In this document: one piece after another, positions 37,419-51,785 of the stretch | Layout: every line of letters begins with the position of its first letter | How positions within the stretch are numbered: the stretch's first letter is position 1 | Assembly (NCBI GenBank): GCA_008360975.2 | Contig: CM039182.1 | Span: forward strand, 86,707,405 to 86,771,404 | Reading direction: 5' to 3' | Origin: Lichenostomus cassidix | Lineage: Eukaryota > Chordata > Aves > Passeriformes > Meliphagidae | DNA length: 64,000 bases | Program-made: the position numbers and the translations under genes | Notes under the pieces: model-generated | The model's database searches: none | Told to the model about the DNA's origin: nothing | Seen by the model: only the letters and a program-made list of their open reading frames with translations

Positions 37419-40400
37419 CTAAAAGAAGGGAAAAAATAATAAATATGAACCTCAGACAAGCCAAAAAGAAAAGATATGATACCATATTTATTCCAAATGC
37501 ATAAAACCAGAAGAATGGTACAGTCCAGTGTCTGAGAAATAACCCGACATTAAATAGTGCCATAACTTCTTCACTGGTGAAGGCCCTGCTAAAGTACTCT
37601 CAAAAAATTGAGTGAATTATACAAAGTTTTATTAGCTAAGCCATTATGGACCAGCCCTTTTAGAAAAATCTTCTTTATCTGTTATGTTCAAAGGGGTGGG
37701 GAAACTATTTCACTATAAAATCTTACTTTATAGGAAGAAGCTGTATCTGTAAATATTCTAATTTTCATAGTCTCTCAGAATGAAGTAATTTAGAAGAAAG
37801 ATTAGGAGAATGAATGTACTAATAAAATAAAGGGGAGAGAGTAGATTAAAAGTTAAAGGTATGAAACTTACCCGGGAAAAGCTAAAATCTGAGTTTAACT
37901 ACAATCTGTTAGTCCTAAAATACCTCTTTCTCCTGCAGCTAATCCATACATGCATTTGACCTTCTTGGCGTCAAGAAAGCTTCTATAAGTGCAAGTAAAA
38001 ACAACTCTTTGCTAGGTAAACTTTCAAAACAACATGCATAAAATTACATTAATCAAATGCAATTTAGGTACAATCTGCAAAAAGCTGACATAGCATAGAG
38101 TTATGTTAAGAACTCCAGCATCTATTACTTCCAATTGTTATCCCTCCTTTTAAATGCAAAGCTGTCAAAATATTATGCCCTGACAGCCACTCTAGGAAAT
38201 ATCAAATAATGCTCCAAAAAACTGAAAGCTACCTTGAATTGGAAAGCCATGGTCAGTGTGGCTTGAGGATGTCTTAATACTGGGGGGAAAAAAAAAAGCA
38301 AAGACAAAAAAAAAGAGCTGTTTGTCTCAATCCTGAGCTAAACTGGTTTCTCAGATCTGCATGGACACTGACTGCTGTCATCTTGATTCTGAAAAATTTC
38401 AATAGACCTTATCTCTTTCACTGTGTAAGAAATTACAGAAGCAAACCAATGCAAAATGGCCATTTTGTTATGTAACAGGATGCTGAATATGTTTACAAGG
38501 GTACATTACTGTCATTTTACAAAATTTGATCAAGAAAGTCTGCTGCACACCAACAAGATATGCCTGCAAATTTAATTCTCAATTTGCATACTCCATCTAC
38601 ACAAGACCAGCCATGCCTTGTGCCTTGAAGGGCCAACAAATATCTCAGCACAGACTTAGGTTTTTTCCTCGTTGTTGTTACACCCTCCTACTCAATTAGA
38701 GGTGAAACGAAAGCTCCAGGTCCCTAAGCAGATGGTAATTATTCAGCGAGATAAACAGGCAAGAGGAAACTGGTCTTGATGTTCCAATTTTTATAGTTGT
38801 TGATACCCAAGGACTAACGAACCTCATCTGGAATATAAGCATCCTGTTTAGTTTCAAATGTGTCTTTCTCAAACTCATGGCTGGATCTATCAAGCACTAT
38901 GAAAACCTTACCAGTTTGGACAGTATTTGCATCTTAAGATCTCAGACTGCTTATGTAACTAAGCAAAACACAGCAGGAAAACCGTGTTAGAACCAACTAC
39001 GCACAGAAAGTCCCCCTATGGATTTAGGGATGAACACAGAAGGAAAATTTCTGAAGCTATACCAGTTCAATATGACAATAGCTGCTTTCTCAGCATACTG
39101 TCCACTGAATAGTGTGACACGAACTTGTTCAGGGAATACTTCCCCAGATTTTGCAAAGCAACATAAAACCTTGGTAACAAAAACCTCGCACTCAGTTACA
39201 ACACAAAACATAACAACACAAGACATTACATGACTTCTCAAGTCTGTATTGTGTTTCAGCAATTCAAGCCTTTTTCTTTTCCTTTGTGAAAGTTTCCCAA
39301 AGGATCGACACTAAAGAATGAAAAAAGGATAGATGTTTATAGGCTTGGCTTTAAAACATTACCAATTTCAAAGCTGTAATCATTTACAGATAACCTGTAT
39401 GGTCTATAGCAAATATTATTTATTCCAGATTAGCAGAAATATCATTCCAAAGCAAAAATGTTCTCCTCAAAGTGTAAAAAAGTAAATTCTTCCTTTTAAT
39501 TTTCCTTCCCAGGAGCTCTGGTGAACACCAGAGCCACTCTTGTCAAGTATGTTCTTGGCACTGATCTAGTCAAATTCACATCCCAGACATAAGCATTCTC
39601 TATGAATGCCAAAGGAGTATGCAAGAAATACTGCCAGGATAAACAATAATTTGTCTGCCTCTCCTTGTACTCTGAAGTAAATTGGCCTTCAGACCTAACT
39701 TTCAAATGTGTTAAAACAATAAAGCAACATTTTTTCCAGTCCAATCTACTCAGCATTTTTATTCAGACCTTCAATTACCAACACCTCTGTTAATACCAAT
39801 ACAGAAGTTAAATTTCTCAGGCATCAGGGCTTCACTCTACCAAAGACACTCAATGAAAATATTGATTTCACCGAAAGGACCCAGAGAAGAAAGGATTCTT
39901 TCCAACAGACCCTACCACACCCTAGTCTGGACCAATGGTAACTTCTGATCTTTCCTCTGCAGGACATAACCAGTTTTATATCTCTTGCCACTATAGCACT
40001 AAATACATTAACTCAAGCCAACCACTTCAACCACACAAACTATCAGTAAAGAAACAAGAGGGAGAAGTAAGAGTACTGAAAGATGAGGAAAAAAAAACAG
40101 CTGAGGGACATTAGGAAGAGATGAAAATGGAAATATTTCAGGGTATAAATCAAAGAAACTAAGACAGTGGGGAATTAGCTCTCCTACAGTTAAGATACAG
40201 ACAGAGAAAACAAGTCTACAGAGATTTGGATTTCATTTGCTCACAGACAATTTCTTAGATTGGCATATTTGCATTCAGCTTGCAAATATCTGATCAACAC
40301 CACTAATTTCAAAGATGCAGTCTTACAAGAGACAAATCAGCAGGGTCAGAAAAAATAATTAGCAGTGCACTGACTGAAATAATCTGTTGCAGCACTTGTA

Positions 40401-40846
40401 TTACACTCAAGAGAGGGGAGCGAAAGCACAAAGTTAATTGAAGTGTTTTATGGTTATGGCATTTATTGGAGTTTTTTTCCCACATATACAGACAAAAAAA
40501 AAAAGATAGAATTTGAAAAATGTTCAAATGTCCTTCATCCAGAAAAAACCCTCAACCATCTAGAATGGTGATCTAGATTGTTGCCTTTAAAAATGTATAA
40601 GGCTAACTGATCTACTGGAGGTTATAACTAGAAATTTATTTAAATGTTTCAACACATTAGCATCATACCCTGAATATAATTAATCTAGCACCTCTATGAT
40701 AAACCCAAGTATTTAATTTAACAGAAGCATATTGAAATACAACTGGTTGTTATAATGAAATTACTACAAATTTGAGTCTTCCTTTTGACATCTTTTTTTT
40801 TCTTCAAAAGCTCAAGAGGTGAGACAGAACTAAAAGCCCACATTAC
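37419..40846 (-). other. PTPN3: PTPN3 intron, 3.4 kb
   Basis: Plain AT-rich intron with short A-runs near 38285-38315. Nothing else recognised. Confidence 0.8.
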
Positions 40847-40967
40847 CTGTGTTGCTCATGTAGAGTTTCTACTTTGGTAAGAAAATCTTTGTTCTGCTCC
40901 GGTATAAAGTTGTAATTTGACAGATATCCTGAGCAATGCACTGAAGCATTATAGTCCCCAAGTTGTG
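40847..40967 (-). CDS. PTPN3: PTPN3 exon: FERM lobe F2
   Basis: 121 nt, phase 1 in and phase 2 out, 39 whole codons. The acceptor is TTCTTAACAG and the donor GTAATG at 40841-40846. The peptide begins [20 protein letters not shown] and ends KVETLHEQH, with split Ser codons at both ends. It aligns with human residues 157-195, with several changes around the [10 protein letters not shown] loop. GDYN and FIPxQNxDFLTKVE are conserved. Confidence 0.97.
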
Positions 40968-42249
40968 CTGTTAAGAAACAAGAAACACATATACAAAGTT
41001 TTCATAGTTGATTGGATTATTGTTTAGAAGAAATTCTGTCTCATTAAAACACGTACACATATGGACAAATGCAGGAATTACCAATTATTTCCCAACAGAT
41101 AAGCAGTGTTGAACACAGGGAATTGTATGACACCAGTGAAGAAAGATTTCTTAAAACTACACTTACCATAACTATAATGTCAGGCACTGAATGATTCAGT
41201 ACTTTATTTAGTTACTTTCATAGCCCCACTTTTGCACCACAAACTGCAACAGCACCAGACAGGCATTGTGTGCCATGTCAGCACAGACATGGAGTACTGT
41301 AACACTAGAGAACACCAAATCGCTTCAGTAAGAGATGGCAAATGAAATCAATTTGACAAATTTACTCAACTATATTAGAAGTCTTCAACAAGATCTGTCA
41401 TTTAGAAAGCATCTACTCTTCACAAATTCAGGTGGAAATTGCTGTACTATCAACTATGGTGCTGTCCTTGAAATTCAGCAGTGAGTTACTCAACAGAACA
41501 TGTGAAATAGCTGCTGATTTACACATAACATTACCAAGCTGCTAAAAAAAGCAAATAACTATAACCTGTACTAATACTCTTTCATAAGGAGCATGAAATA
41601 GTGATTATAAAGCCTTAAAGTTTCCCAGAAGTTATGGGTATGACTTGCAAATTAACACAAAAGAAAGTAATTGATAGCTGCAAACAACTCAGCATAGAAA
41701 GCCCCTCAACTAAATCAAAGTGCAAGGGCACACTTTCAGGATGTACTATCAATAATATTAACATTATTTTCCAGAAAATAATAAACAAAAAAGTGTGAAA
41801 GAGATATTTCACTGATGCAAGTTGAGGGGCTGGAGAGGCAGATCAGAAATAGCTTACAGCTACAGTAACTATGTAGGATCTGCAATGCAGGGTGTAACTA
41901 ATATTTGTCACTTATGTATTCAAACAGCATGATTTATATGGCCCAGAAAATGGAACTACTGTGATACAAGACAATTCCCAGGCAAATGCAGTCAAAAGCT
42001 AATACAGTTGCACACCAAAGTGACTGCATCAAGAGAAATACTTAAATAAAAAAGGAATGGTAAAGAGTAACTAATTTACTTTCAATGCAAATGTTCTTGC
42101 ACGCTTAGTTCTTTCCTTTTTAAAGGTAGCCTGAACTTTAAATTAGTTAGCAAAATGGCAGGCAAAGGACTGAATATTTACCATTAGAACCAAAACATAT
42201 TTGAACATTACTGTCAAATTTATCTAAGAAGAACACAAAACAAGAATGA

Positions 42250-42290
42250 GAAAAACCAAAACAAAACAAAAAAAACCCAAACCAACCAAG
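42250..42290 (+). repeat. A/C-rich low-complexity tract
   Basis: About 40 bp with the same character as the tract at 29137: AAAACCAAAACAAAACAAAA followed by AAAACCCAAACCAACC. Confidence 0.75.
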
Positions 42291-45200
42291 ACAGAATATG
42301 TAGAAGTATCACAAGAAACTGAAATAATTTTTAGGAATATCCATATATTAACAAAAGTCCAAGGCTGCCAAGGCTAAGACTAAGGCAACAACAATAAAAG
42401 CAAAAATTGGGAACTTTTAGAACTAAGGAGTATGCTAATAACAGTGTAAAATAAAACCCACAGTTTCACAGATTACAGTAGTTCATTGAGGATATTTCCT
42501 TTACTAGTCATTAACACAATCCATCTTTTCTATGAAGCAATCTACATCTTTAATGTTTGTTGCAGCTAGTTTGAATTACAATCTTGCCAATGGGAAAAGA
42601 CCAGATTGCCTGGAATAAGATAACCTAGTTTTCCACTTAAATTTTCTTTGCCATAGGAAAAGACATTTTTACTGTAATTTTACCTTCTCTAAACAGGACA
42701 ATTGCTGTTGCTTCATATATTATGAGGCAGAGTCTTCTTTCTCATCTTTGAAGTAGGCTACTCTGGCTTTTTTTTCTCCCTCTTTCTCCTACCTACCTGA
42801 GGCCATGCCAACAAGGGGAGCAATTTAGCTTCTCCAACTCCCTAGCCAGCTGTCACAGTAGAAGAGAAACATCTTGCAAGACTAATGATCTTGTGTAAGA
42901 TTTAATTATCCAAGTAGGAAAAAAAGTTAGGACATATCAAGATGTTGGCAAGAATAATAATCCATGATGCCTCTATCTGGATTTCTCCAGAAGACAGCAG
43001 AAGGGCAGGAAATATTAAAGACTTATTTCTAATCTGAGTTTCTCCTGACATAGTTTCTGCTCTGATCACAAGTAAGCAGATATCGACTCAAAGAAGATAA
43101 TGTTACAACATAAAAAGAACCATATTTTTAACTTTCTCCATTCTAGACCACTGTTGCTCTTAAATTTATTATAACTGACAAATGACAAAGTGAGTGAAAA
43201 TGGAACCAAGGACAAAAAACAAAGAAACCCTTGATATTTGAATATCAGAACATTGTATTTCAGAGTTCTATATCTAATATGAATGGCTTTAAAGACAGAA
43301 ATATGATGAAACACTCATTTAGAAGGCCATATTCAATAAAAATAGGACATTTATCTTTTAATTACTAGTAAAAGAAGACTGCAATGGCCATGTAGCCATG
43401 TTGACATACCAAAACATTAATTCTACAAACTTTCGATACAGTAAGAGCTTATACATGCTTGAAACACAAAAAAGCCTTGAGATCATATATGTTTACAGAG
43501 CATATGATCTGTCTGTGCCTTACTGAAGCCTAAACAAACCATATATTCTTTGTACCTATACAAAAGTAATTTGTTCAGTTCAAATAATATGCCACATGTG
43601 CATTTTTGTCTCTTTCTCCTAGCAGTAGAAAGACTTCTGTGCAGGAAAGCATCAAAGAAAAAGACTAACTAAAATTAAAAAGAAAGGTACACATTTTAAT
43701 AAGATTATGAACAGGGGAAGGAAAGACTAGGAGCAAATGTATTTATGTAGCACTTACAGATTTCCTTAAGAATTCTATGGGTACACATGCATCTTCCCTA
43801 GAAAGAGAAGCTTGAGCAGCAGATATATTGCTACATTTAAGATGGGAGAAAAAAAGGTAAAAAATAGAGCTTTACAGAGGGAAGATCTGACACATATGGA
43901 AGGAAAAAGAGGCCACTGATACAAACAGCTCTTACAGTAATTACCCAAGTTTAATTTATATAGTGGTTTCTTCCAAGAATTCATTGGTAAATCAGCTTAG
44001 ATATTAGGACAAGGCAGTAGTGATGTAATTTCAGTCCTCCACTGCTCCAAAGGGAGGCTGCAAGAAAGACAGAGTCAGACTCCTGTTCGAGTTGCAAACC
44101 AAAATGATGACAGACAACACAAATTTCAGCACTGGAAATGTAAAACAGAACTGGGAAAGCTCTGAGAAGCTTCATTTGACTTTGAAGAAGCCTCTTCCAA
44201 GCCAAATTTGTCTGTGGTTCTTACTTGAATTATTTTTGACATCCAAGCTTTTTACTACACGACCAAAATAATTATTTGTTTGTTTCCAGTTTTAGAAATT
44301 CACATTGTTGTTGTTTCTAAATAGTAACAGTACTGAAATACCACCTAGAAATCTCACCCAATTTCTACAGGGAGCCCTAGAAAACATAATATAGAAAAGG
44401 TAAGTTTTTAGCTTCGTATAGCTTAAATGGTGATCGATTTCTGCTTCCCATATATGTGATATCCTTCATGGTGCAGATGACACATTGGTCTCCATTCTAC
44501 AGACTTTTCTGTAAATAATAATTAAAAAATTTGCACAAAAATAATAGCACCAGAATCTATTTCTGAATGAGGGCATTTCAGATAACTACAGATTTAAGAA
44601 GGGAAATGTATGAATGGCTCACCACCTAACCATGATGAGAAATCAGTTACAGACAATATGGACAAATTAGTCCATAGAAATGCCTGCAAAAGCTGGTCTT
44701 AGAAAACTGGTTTAATATCAACTTTCTCTAGACCTATAGGCTTCTATAGAGACATGCACCAAAAAAGAATCAATAGTTTCACATTGAATTTGTAACTTTT
44801 TTAGCAAGTTAAATATTTTAGGTCACATGAATAAAGCACAAAAGTGGACTGAGTTGCCTGTTTTAAAAAAGGATAACTACATATGAAGATCAGGTTCCCA
44901 GGGGAACAGAAGATAACCAAACAACAGGACAAGTCTAGTATGTAAATTGTAAAAATGCTCAGGTACAAAACCGCTGTTCAGAATTAAAACATAGTCAGGA
45001 TCACATGACTGGCCTCCAAATCAGGACAGCAATAATGACTCACATTAAAGGCTAATGATTAATTTATCTTCATATGAACACTGAGGTACAAAAAGACAAG
45101 ATTCTTAATCTATACAGTTTAAAATTTTTAAGTGATCACTTCTTGGAACAAAAGGAGAACAGAAGAAAATGAACTTTCTAGCACAAACTGTTTCTCAAGA

Positions 45201-46190
45201 GTAACTGCAAAGAACTCAAGTATTAAAATGTTTCTGGAATCAGAAAACAATCTGCTACAGCAGAATTCTGCCTCAAAGAACCAACATAAAAATGTAGACA
45301 CTTATTAAAGACAGACTAAAAAGGTCCATTGGAATGAGCAAAAAGACACCATGTTGAAAATTATTTTCAGAGAGAAATTTGTAAAAGGACCAAAACCCTC
45401 AGAACTGAATGTTGCAAGAAGGAAAGGTGTTTCAGCAAGTGGAACCTGTATCCAAATAAGGATGAGAACATGAACACTAACCCACTCAGCCACTAAGTAA
45501 TTGTGATGTCCCCACTGGAAAAGTAGAACTAGCTATCATGTGAGTTAAAACTAACTTGTTTTGTAAAAGGAAATAATGCTTCACACTCAAGAGCAATTAC
45601 AAAATGTTCAGCCTAGGCATGACTGTAAATAGCTGCTTATGACCACTTAGAACAGCTGGCCATTTTGTGGTAAGACAGAATGAGAAATTAGGCATTAATA
45701 AAAACAAAGGAACATTTGTAGGAGGAAAAAAAAAAAAAAGAAACCCATGCACACACAATGGTAGTCTCCAAGTTATTTACCACTCCAGAATGAAAAATGA
45801 GCCAGTCATTGTAATGCTTTTTATTAAAAGAACTAAAAAATAAAAATCAGCAGCTCAAAACCCAGGCACAGTTAAACAACAACACAAAAAAACAGTCACA
45901 AGGAAAAGGAAGGAACAAATTAGAAACTATAAATTATACTGAGTTGCTGTTTCTGCATCTCAAATACAACACATACTTCAGAAACCATACAGACACAATC
46001 AAAAAAAGTTTTGAGAAAAGAAAAATATAATCCAAAGTACAAAGAGTATTCATTTTGAGAAAGTATTGGGATAAAAGAGTCAAGGAAATAGTTACCAGTA
46101 CTCCCAAAACATTGTGAGGTTTTGCCAAACTAATGCATCTGATCCTCTGCCATATATGTTGTTTCTCAGCATTCACCACTACTCCTTTGC

Positions 46191-46460
46191 GAATCACAAA
46201 ATCATTTAGAGGGGACAAGACTTCTAAGATCATTGAGTCCAACCCTTAACCCAGCACTGCCAAGCCCACCACTAAACTATGTCCCTCAGTGCCCCATCTA
46301 CACATTTTTTAAATACATCCAGGGATGATGACTCCACCACTTCCCTGGACAGCCCCTTCCAAAGCCTGACAACCTTTTGGTGAAGAAACTTTTCCTAATA
46401 CAGAACTTAAACCATTCCTGGCACAACTTGAGGCCATTACCACGAGTGTAATACTGTACT
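46191..46460 (-). mobile_element. CR1 fragment, about 270 bp
   Basis: Starts with GAATCACAAAATCATTTAGA (the complement of a CR1 tail). It continues through AAGATCATTGAGTCCAACCC, CCATCTACACATTTTTTAAA, TGACTCCACCACTTCCCTGG, CAGCCCCTTCCAAAGCCTGA and CACAACTTGAGGCCATTACC, which are all standard CR1 3' segments. Similarity is lost after about 46460. Confidence 0.93.
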
Positions 46461-49014
46461 ACACTGATGCTGACCTCGGGAAACTCTTCTTTCCCCCTTT
46501 TTACACAAAAATATTTAATAGGTTCATCCAACTTAAAAATACAGAAGAACAATATCAAGTCTATGAGGCACTGCAGAAAGTCAGCTTCTTCAGCTACAGC
46601 ACTGGCCAATGTCTCAGTCTAGGCTTCTCCACTCTGGAGATTACAGCACTGCACCTTGTTTTGAAGGGTTACAGTTCAAAAAATTATTTGCGGCTTAATG
46701 GGAGACCATCACATAAACAAACTTGAAGCAATGATCTCCTGAAATGGTCTCTCTATTGCCTAACACAGCTGTAACATATAATTAAGGAAAATCAGCCCAA
46801 AAGAGCTGGAAAGTTGCTGTATATAAACAATCAGGACACTCTTAGAGGGTCTGTTGTACAGAGATGCTAGCAAGCTCAGAAGAAGCAATCTAGAATTCAG
46901 TGAACCATATGGAAAAAAATGGCAATATATTTCAATTAATCTCTCCAAGCTGATTCTTGTATGGGGAGCTTCACCATCACACAGATAACACTGGCACTGC
47001 TGATGACAGGTACTGTAAGATATGATAAAAGGTACCTGTGACTGACCAGAACTGATGCAGGCTTCAGAAGAACAGATTTGACGTGCACACAATCCTTAGA
47101 CTACCTAACATATCTAGTAAGCAATTTCAAACACTGGAAATTCAGCTCAAAGTTCTCCCTATTAATCCAGTCTGCTTTTGATTCTAAGGTACAAGAGTTA
47201 AAGCTGCCCTGGAAAGAAGCAAAAACCTGGCTGATCTGTAAGCAAATCTATCAGCTCACATGAGATGTCCTTCTGAGCACTATTTCATTTCAAGAAAGCA
47301 TGGGTGGGGAGCACACACAGAGAAAAATCCTCAAATGCTAACCATGAAAAGAGAGAGGTCTCCATACATTAGGAAGTCTGAGGTTTCAACCTTATTTCTA
47401 TAAAGAGAGGCAAAATGGAAGCAAGTTAGAAGAAAGAGTCAGGCCAAAAAGAAAGTTGATGGTGTAATTATGTGCTGTGACTCTCACTGTGGAGCTGCTC
47501 TCGCTTTTTCTCTAAATCTTACAGCCCACCTCTACCTCTGGGACCTCAGCCTTCTGGCAGTCCCAAAATTCTAACTCTTATTCCCAATTCCTGAGAGACT
47601 TGCACACTAAGCTCAGCTTTCCTTGACTCCTCATCCTCATCAGCCTTCCTTTCCATAGAAGAGGTTAAAGTCCATTTGAATCCCTAGCAACCAGTCAACT
47701 CCATTCTGAACAAACTCCCAACGACAGATAGCAGTGTGCTAAAGATAATTCCTGGTTCTCAAAGCAGGGCTGAGAGGAGCAATACCACAAGAGACAAGAG
47801 CAACTAATGCTCAGGAAAAAAACAAGCTTAGAAGCATTCATAATATCTTTGTTGGCTTCATTGCTGTGTTTCAGATTCAAGTCCCAAGTCAGCAATGGAT
47901 TTATTAACATAAGAGCATATTCTCATGAAACCCATGGGACTTCTTACATGCCTGGGCATTTCAACAATGGCCTGGAAATGGCAATTTACTACATGAAGTG
48001 ATAGAGAACAAGTGGTGCTAAATCAGCTTTGTGACGTTTGAAATAAAAAAAAAAAAAGGAATAGATATACTGTATAGGTTTCCTTATTTAGTTTTATAGA
48101 CTGTACAACATTCCCATTTTACATTAGTAAAAACACACAATTCATCATTAAGATTTTTTGGTATGAGTGTATATTTCCAACTTCACAATGATGAAATTAT
48201 TCGACATGCACCTTAACGAGTTCTCCTTAAAATTCAAAATCCACTGATCATTTCGTCACAAAGCACATTCCTGATAATACACTAACAACTTATTCTTGAA
48301 GTGTCTGAACTATGTGTGTAATCAGGTTCAGTCACATGTTATTTGGACACAGTATTCACACCCACTTGCATTCCCCTGTAACTGAGCTCCACCAAGCACC
48401 ACAGGGTGTGCTGCTGCAGGGCAGAGGGAGGCATCAGAGCTTCAGTTCAGAACTACCGTGCTGAACCCAAATGCCTGCACAAGGGGCACTACAGAGAAGC
48501 AGCATTCCAGCAGCACAGCAGATATCACCAAAAACTGTCCCTTTGCAAAACTCGGACAAAGCCTCTGAAGGCCAACCATACAAACAGCACGAGGAAAACT
48601 TTAGTTAAGAAGCAAGAGCAGAAATGTCAAACACCAGACTTTACACACAGTGAAAGACATCTGCTTCAGCCCTCCCATCAGCAACAACTGCCTACACCTT
48701 TTAAACAAACAACACACAAGGTTGTCAGACGACAAGGATTTCCCCTTCTGCATACAAGGCAAGTTACAGAAGGAGAGAGCAGCCTGAAAGTCACCAAGAA
48801 GTGGCAGTAAACAGCTCAGGTAGAACTGACTCATGGCAATTTCAGATAATGGATTTCTCATAAGCAGCTACCTCATACCCAAGAGCTTCAACTCTCCTTA
48901 CTAAGTAGGATTAGAAATTAAAACATTAATACTAAACTATTTAAAACAATTTCAGTTGACAGGAATCCCAGCAAACATGACTAAAGAGACCGACACCCTC
49001 AGATTTCATAAAGT

Positions 49015-49071
49015 CATCATCTTCAAGTAAAAGCAAAAAAAAAAAAAGATGCCATCATCTTCAAGTAAAAG
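49015..49071. repeat. 38-bp tandem duplication
   Basis: CATCATCTTCAAGTAAAAG occurs at 49015-49033 and 49053-49071, each copy followed by an A-run. The unit is 38 bp; the second copy leads straight into the A/C-rich tract at 49072. Confidence 0.85.
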
Positions 49072-49139
49072 AAAAAAAAAAACCCCAAAAAACAAACAAA
49101 CAACAAAAAAAAACAAAAACCCCCAAAACAACCAAACCC
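49072..49139 (+). repeat. A/C-rich low-complexity tract
   Basis: A-runs broken by CCCC and CCCCC, then CAAACAAACAAC. Same character as the tracts at 29137 and 42250. Confidence 0.8.
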
Positions 49140-50811
49140 TTTTTATTTTTTCTTTAAGGGAATACTTCTTTCTATTAAACATTTCATTCTTCACCAAAGC
49201 AGAGAATAAATATCAGTATCATATAAACAGCATCAGAAAGGACATCAGATAGAAAAAAAAAATAGTTTTAGGTTTGGGATTTTTTGTGCTTCTGTCTTTT
49301 TTTAACTGAAACAGAAAAAGAAACTGAAAAACCCCCACCACCTGGTAAAAACAGCACTATCATGAATTAGAAAAAACAAGCAAATAGCTCAATGGGAAAT
49401 CCAGAATCCACCATAAAAGAGAAAAATTAAAACACACAAGCACCACAACTTTCACTGTCCTCCTTATCATTCTCCTTTAGCACAGATAATGTCATTAGTA
49501 GGTATCCCAGCCTAAGCACTGAAAAGGGAATACTCAAACAACTGAAGGGGAAACAGGAACTACATTGGGATTTGGGGTACACTAGATACAGTACGATTAA
49601 CTTCACTTTGTGATAAAACCTTTACATTCCATTTTTGAGCTTTAGCACAACTGGATCACCAATAGTTCATTGAGCAATCCTAATGGTGCAGAGTGTTTCA
49701 GACTTCAAGTGCCCTTACCGGGCCCCAGGAACACCAGAGCAGGATGCACTTCATTTGGCTACAAAACTGGGACTGCCACCTACTATGGAAAATTTTTCTG
49801 GTTTCAACTGTTCTTACTAAGCTTGAATCTGATTACAGTTTCATTTTATAAAAGGGTGCAACATATGACATGCTTAAACATAAAAGCAAATGTTTGACAG
49901 ACACTTAAGGTTTCAACAGATGATACGAAGAGTTTAACGCATTCTTCTTTGAGAACCACATTTTAATCATTTTAGCTTGGTCCTTATTTTAAAAAAAAAT
50001 TACCTCAATTGTTTCTGTGGGCCTTATTAGCCTTTCCATAAAAGAAAATGAGATTCAGCCAAATAATTACACAACTATTCTTGCATACTTTCCCCTGACT
50101 ATTTTAACAAATATGCAAACTCCGCTAAAAACCTCAAAACCTGTTTTTCTTTCTTTATTTGTTTAATGAGAAAGGTCTTCCTCCAGCTGTTTTCCACTAT
50201 CTGTTGAGGATGCTTGTGAGGCATTGGATCAGACTCCATTTTGGTTTTCCTACAGAAGATTCTTTTCTAAAATCATAGTTTCAATTTTTTTTTGCCAGTT
50301 GAAGGTAGATGAAAAGGATATAAGTTCTCATATGTAGAGTTACCTTAAAAGTACTGCAAAGGGCCAGTTCTGCATAACTAACAAACCAAATTCCATGAAA
50401 CAAATACTATGTAAGAACACTGTAGTTTCCTTATCATGAGTTTACCTTCCTCTTAACTGTTCTCCAGATGACCACTTATTCCCTAGGAATGCATAGTTAT
50501 TGTAGCATCCAGTATTTTCAATATTTTGTTTCCAATGACAATGCAAATTTTACCTTTTTGTCAGGAGTACAAGCACACATAAATAACAATGTTATTCTTG
50601 TATCAACCCCTTTTTTTCACAGGCCTAAAAACTATGCTTTTTCTATTTTGACAGTCCCTGGAGGCTGCTGTAATAATCTGCACCTGCACATTGAACACTC
50701 TGCACAAACAGATAAGGAAAGAAATCTCTCCTGACTTTTCAGTGCCCAACAGCCAAGAAGGAAGTTGGTCAAATAAATTTATTAACAAAATAATGACTGA
50801 TTATTACTTAC

Positions 50812-50864
50812 ATTGTACTGCATATGATGCCAGGACAACAGCAGAATTAATGGGGCATGACAAC
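50812..50864 (-). CDS. PTPN3: PTPN3 exon: FERM lobe F2 helix
   Basis: 53 nt: one base completing Arg, 17 codons, then one base of a Ser codon. The acceptor is CCTTTCCAG and the donor GTAAGT at 50806-50811. It encodes LSCPINSAVVLASYAVQ, matching human residues 139-155. AVxLASYAVQ is the standard F2 helix motif of FERM proteins. Confidence 0.97.
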
Positions 50865-51785
50865 CTGGAAAGGAGAGGAAATAATTTTAATAAGACATAT
50901 ATACAGCCTCTATCTAAGTAAAATTATCTCACCATTAGTTCAGTATGAGAAAACTCATTTATCTTCAAAGAACATCTGATTTTTAGTTACTAAATTTGAT
51001 TGTTAAAGAACAGTACAACAACAGTACAACAGTACAACTTTAAACAGCTTCTTAAGTGTATGGAAGTAACTAATCCTAAAAGGACATGCTCAAATTCTTG
51101 CTGGAGGCTTATTCAGGAAAGAAAAAAGAAAAGAGATTTTCATGGGGCTCTGGACATTACTTTAATAGTAGAATTCTGCTGTATTTAAAACCAGACACAA
51201 ACACTAAAATTAGCCAAATGCCAAGCACAAAGACAGTTCTGATCTTCTGATTGAAACTGACCCTAAAAAAGAAAAAAGCCAACACCTATAGGCAACTTAC
51301 ATTTGGCAGCAAATACTTGGACTTATTTAGTTTTTTTTTTTTTAATGTACAAACACACAGAAATAGCAGCCAAAGAAACCACTGGGTATATGCCTACCAT
51401 ACATAGGTAATATAACTCCAAAATCATGAGAAACGTTAGCATGAACTGCCCTTTGCTCCTCCCTCCTGATTACTGCACTAGGCAGTGGCTCCCCAAATTT
51501 GGAATTCCATGCCCAGCACACTAAGCATTGCTATTGGTAAATACCTCTGCAGCATTTTGTGCCTGTTGACATACAGCATGTCCTACAGCTCATTCACAAC
51601 AGCCTTCTAAACTGTTCTTAATAAATGAGCTGTGTGAAAATTTGTAACATTTCCTAGCAATGTGATTTTTCTTTAAAGCAATGTTTCACAAGGCACATTT
51701 TTTACAGCAGCAATACCCTCAGAAAAAGGCTTTTTTATTTTACTTTAAAAAGAATGATGGAGAAATTGAAGATTCTTCTTATTAC
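50865..51785 (-). other. PTPN3: PTPN3 intron, 0.9 kb
   Basis: AT-rich intron with a T-run near 51330-51342. No repeat element recognised. Confidence 0.85.

Larger units (their letters stand above)
40968..50811 (-). other. PTPN3: PTPN3 intron, 9.8 kb
   Basis: Holds a CR1 fragment (46191-46460), A/C-rich tracts (42250-42290 and 49072-49139), and a 38-bp tandem duplication (49015-49071). The open frame at 48406-48810 (+) encodes a basic low-complexity peptide with no recognisable domain. Confidence 0.8.

Noticed and set aside
46298..46609. 103-codon minus-strand open frame
   Set aside because: Its downstream half is CR1 3'-end sequence read in the element's sense; it is not a gene.
48406..48810. 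134-codon plus-strand open frame
   Set aside because: Basic, Gln/Lys/Thr-rich peptide with no recognisable motif, located in a PTPN3 intron. No splice or promoter context was seen.
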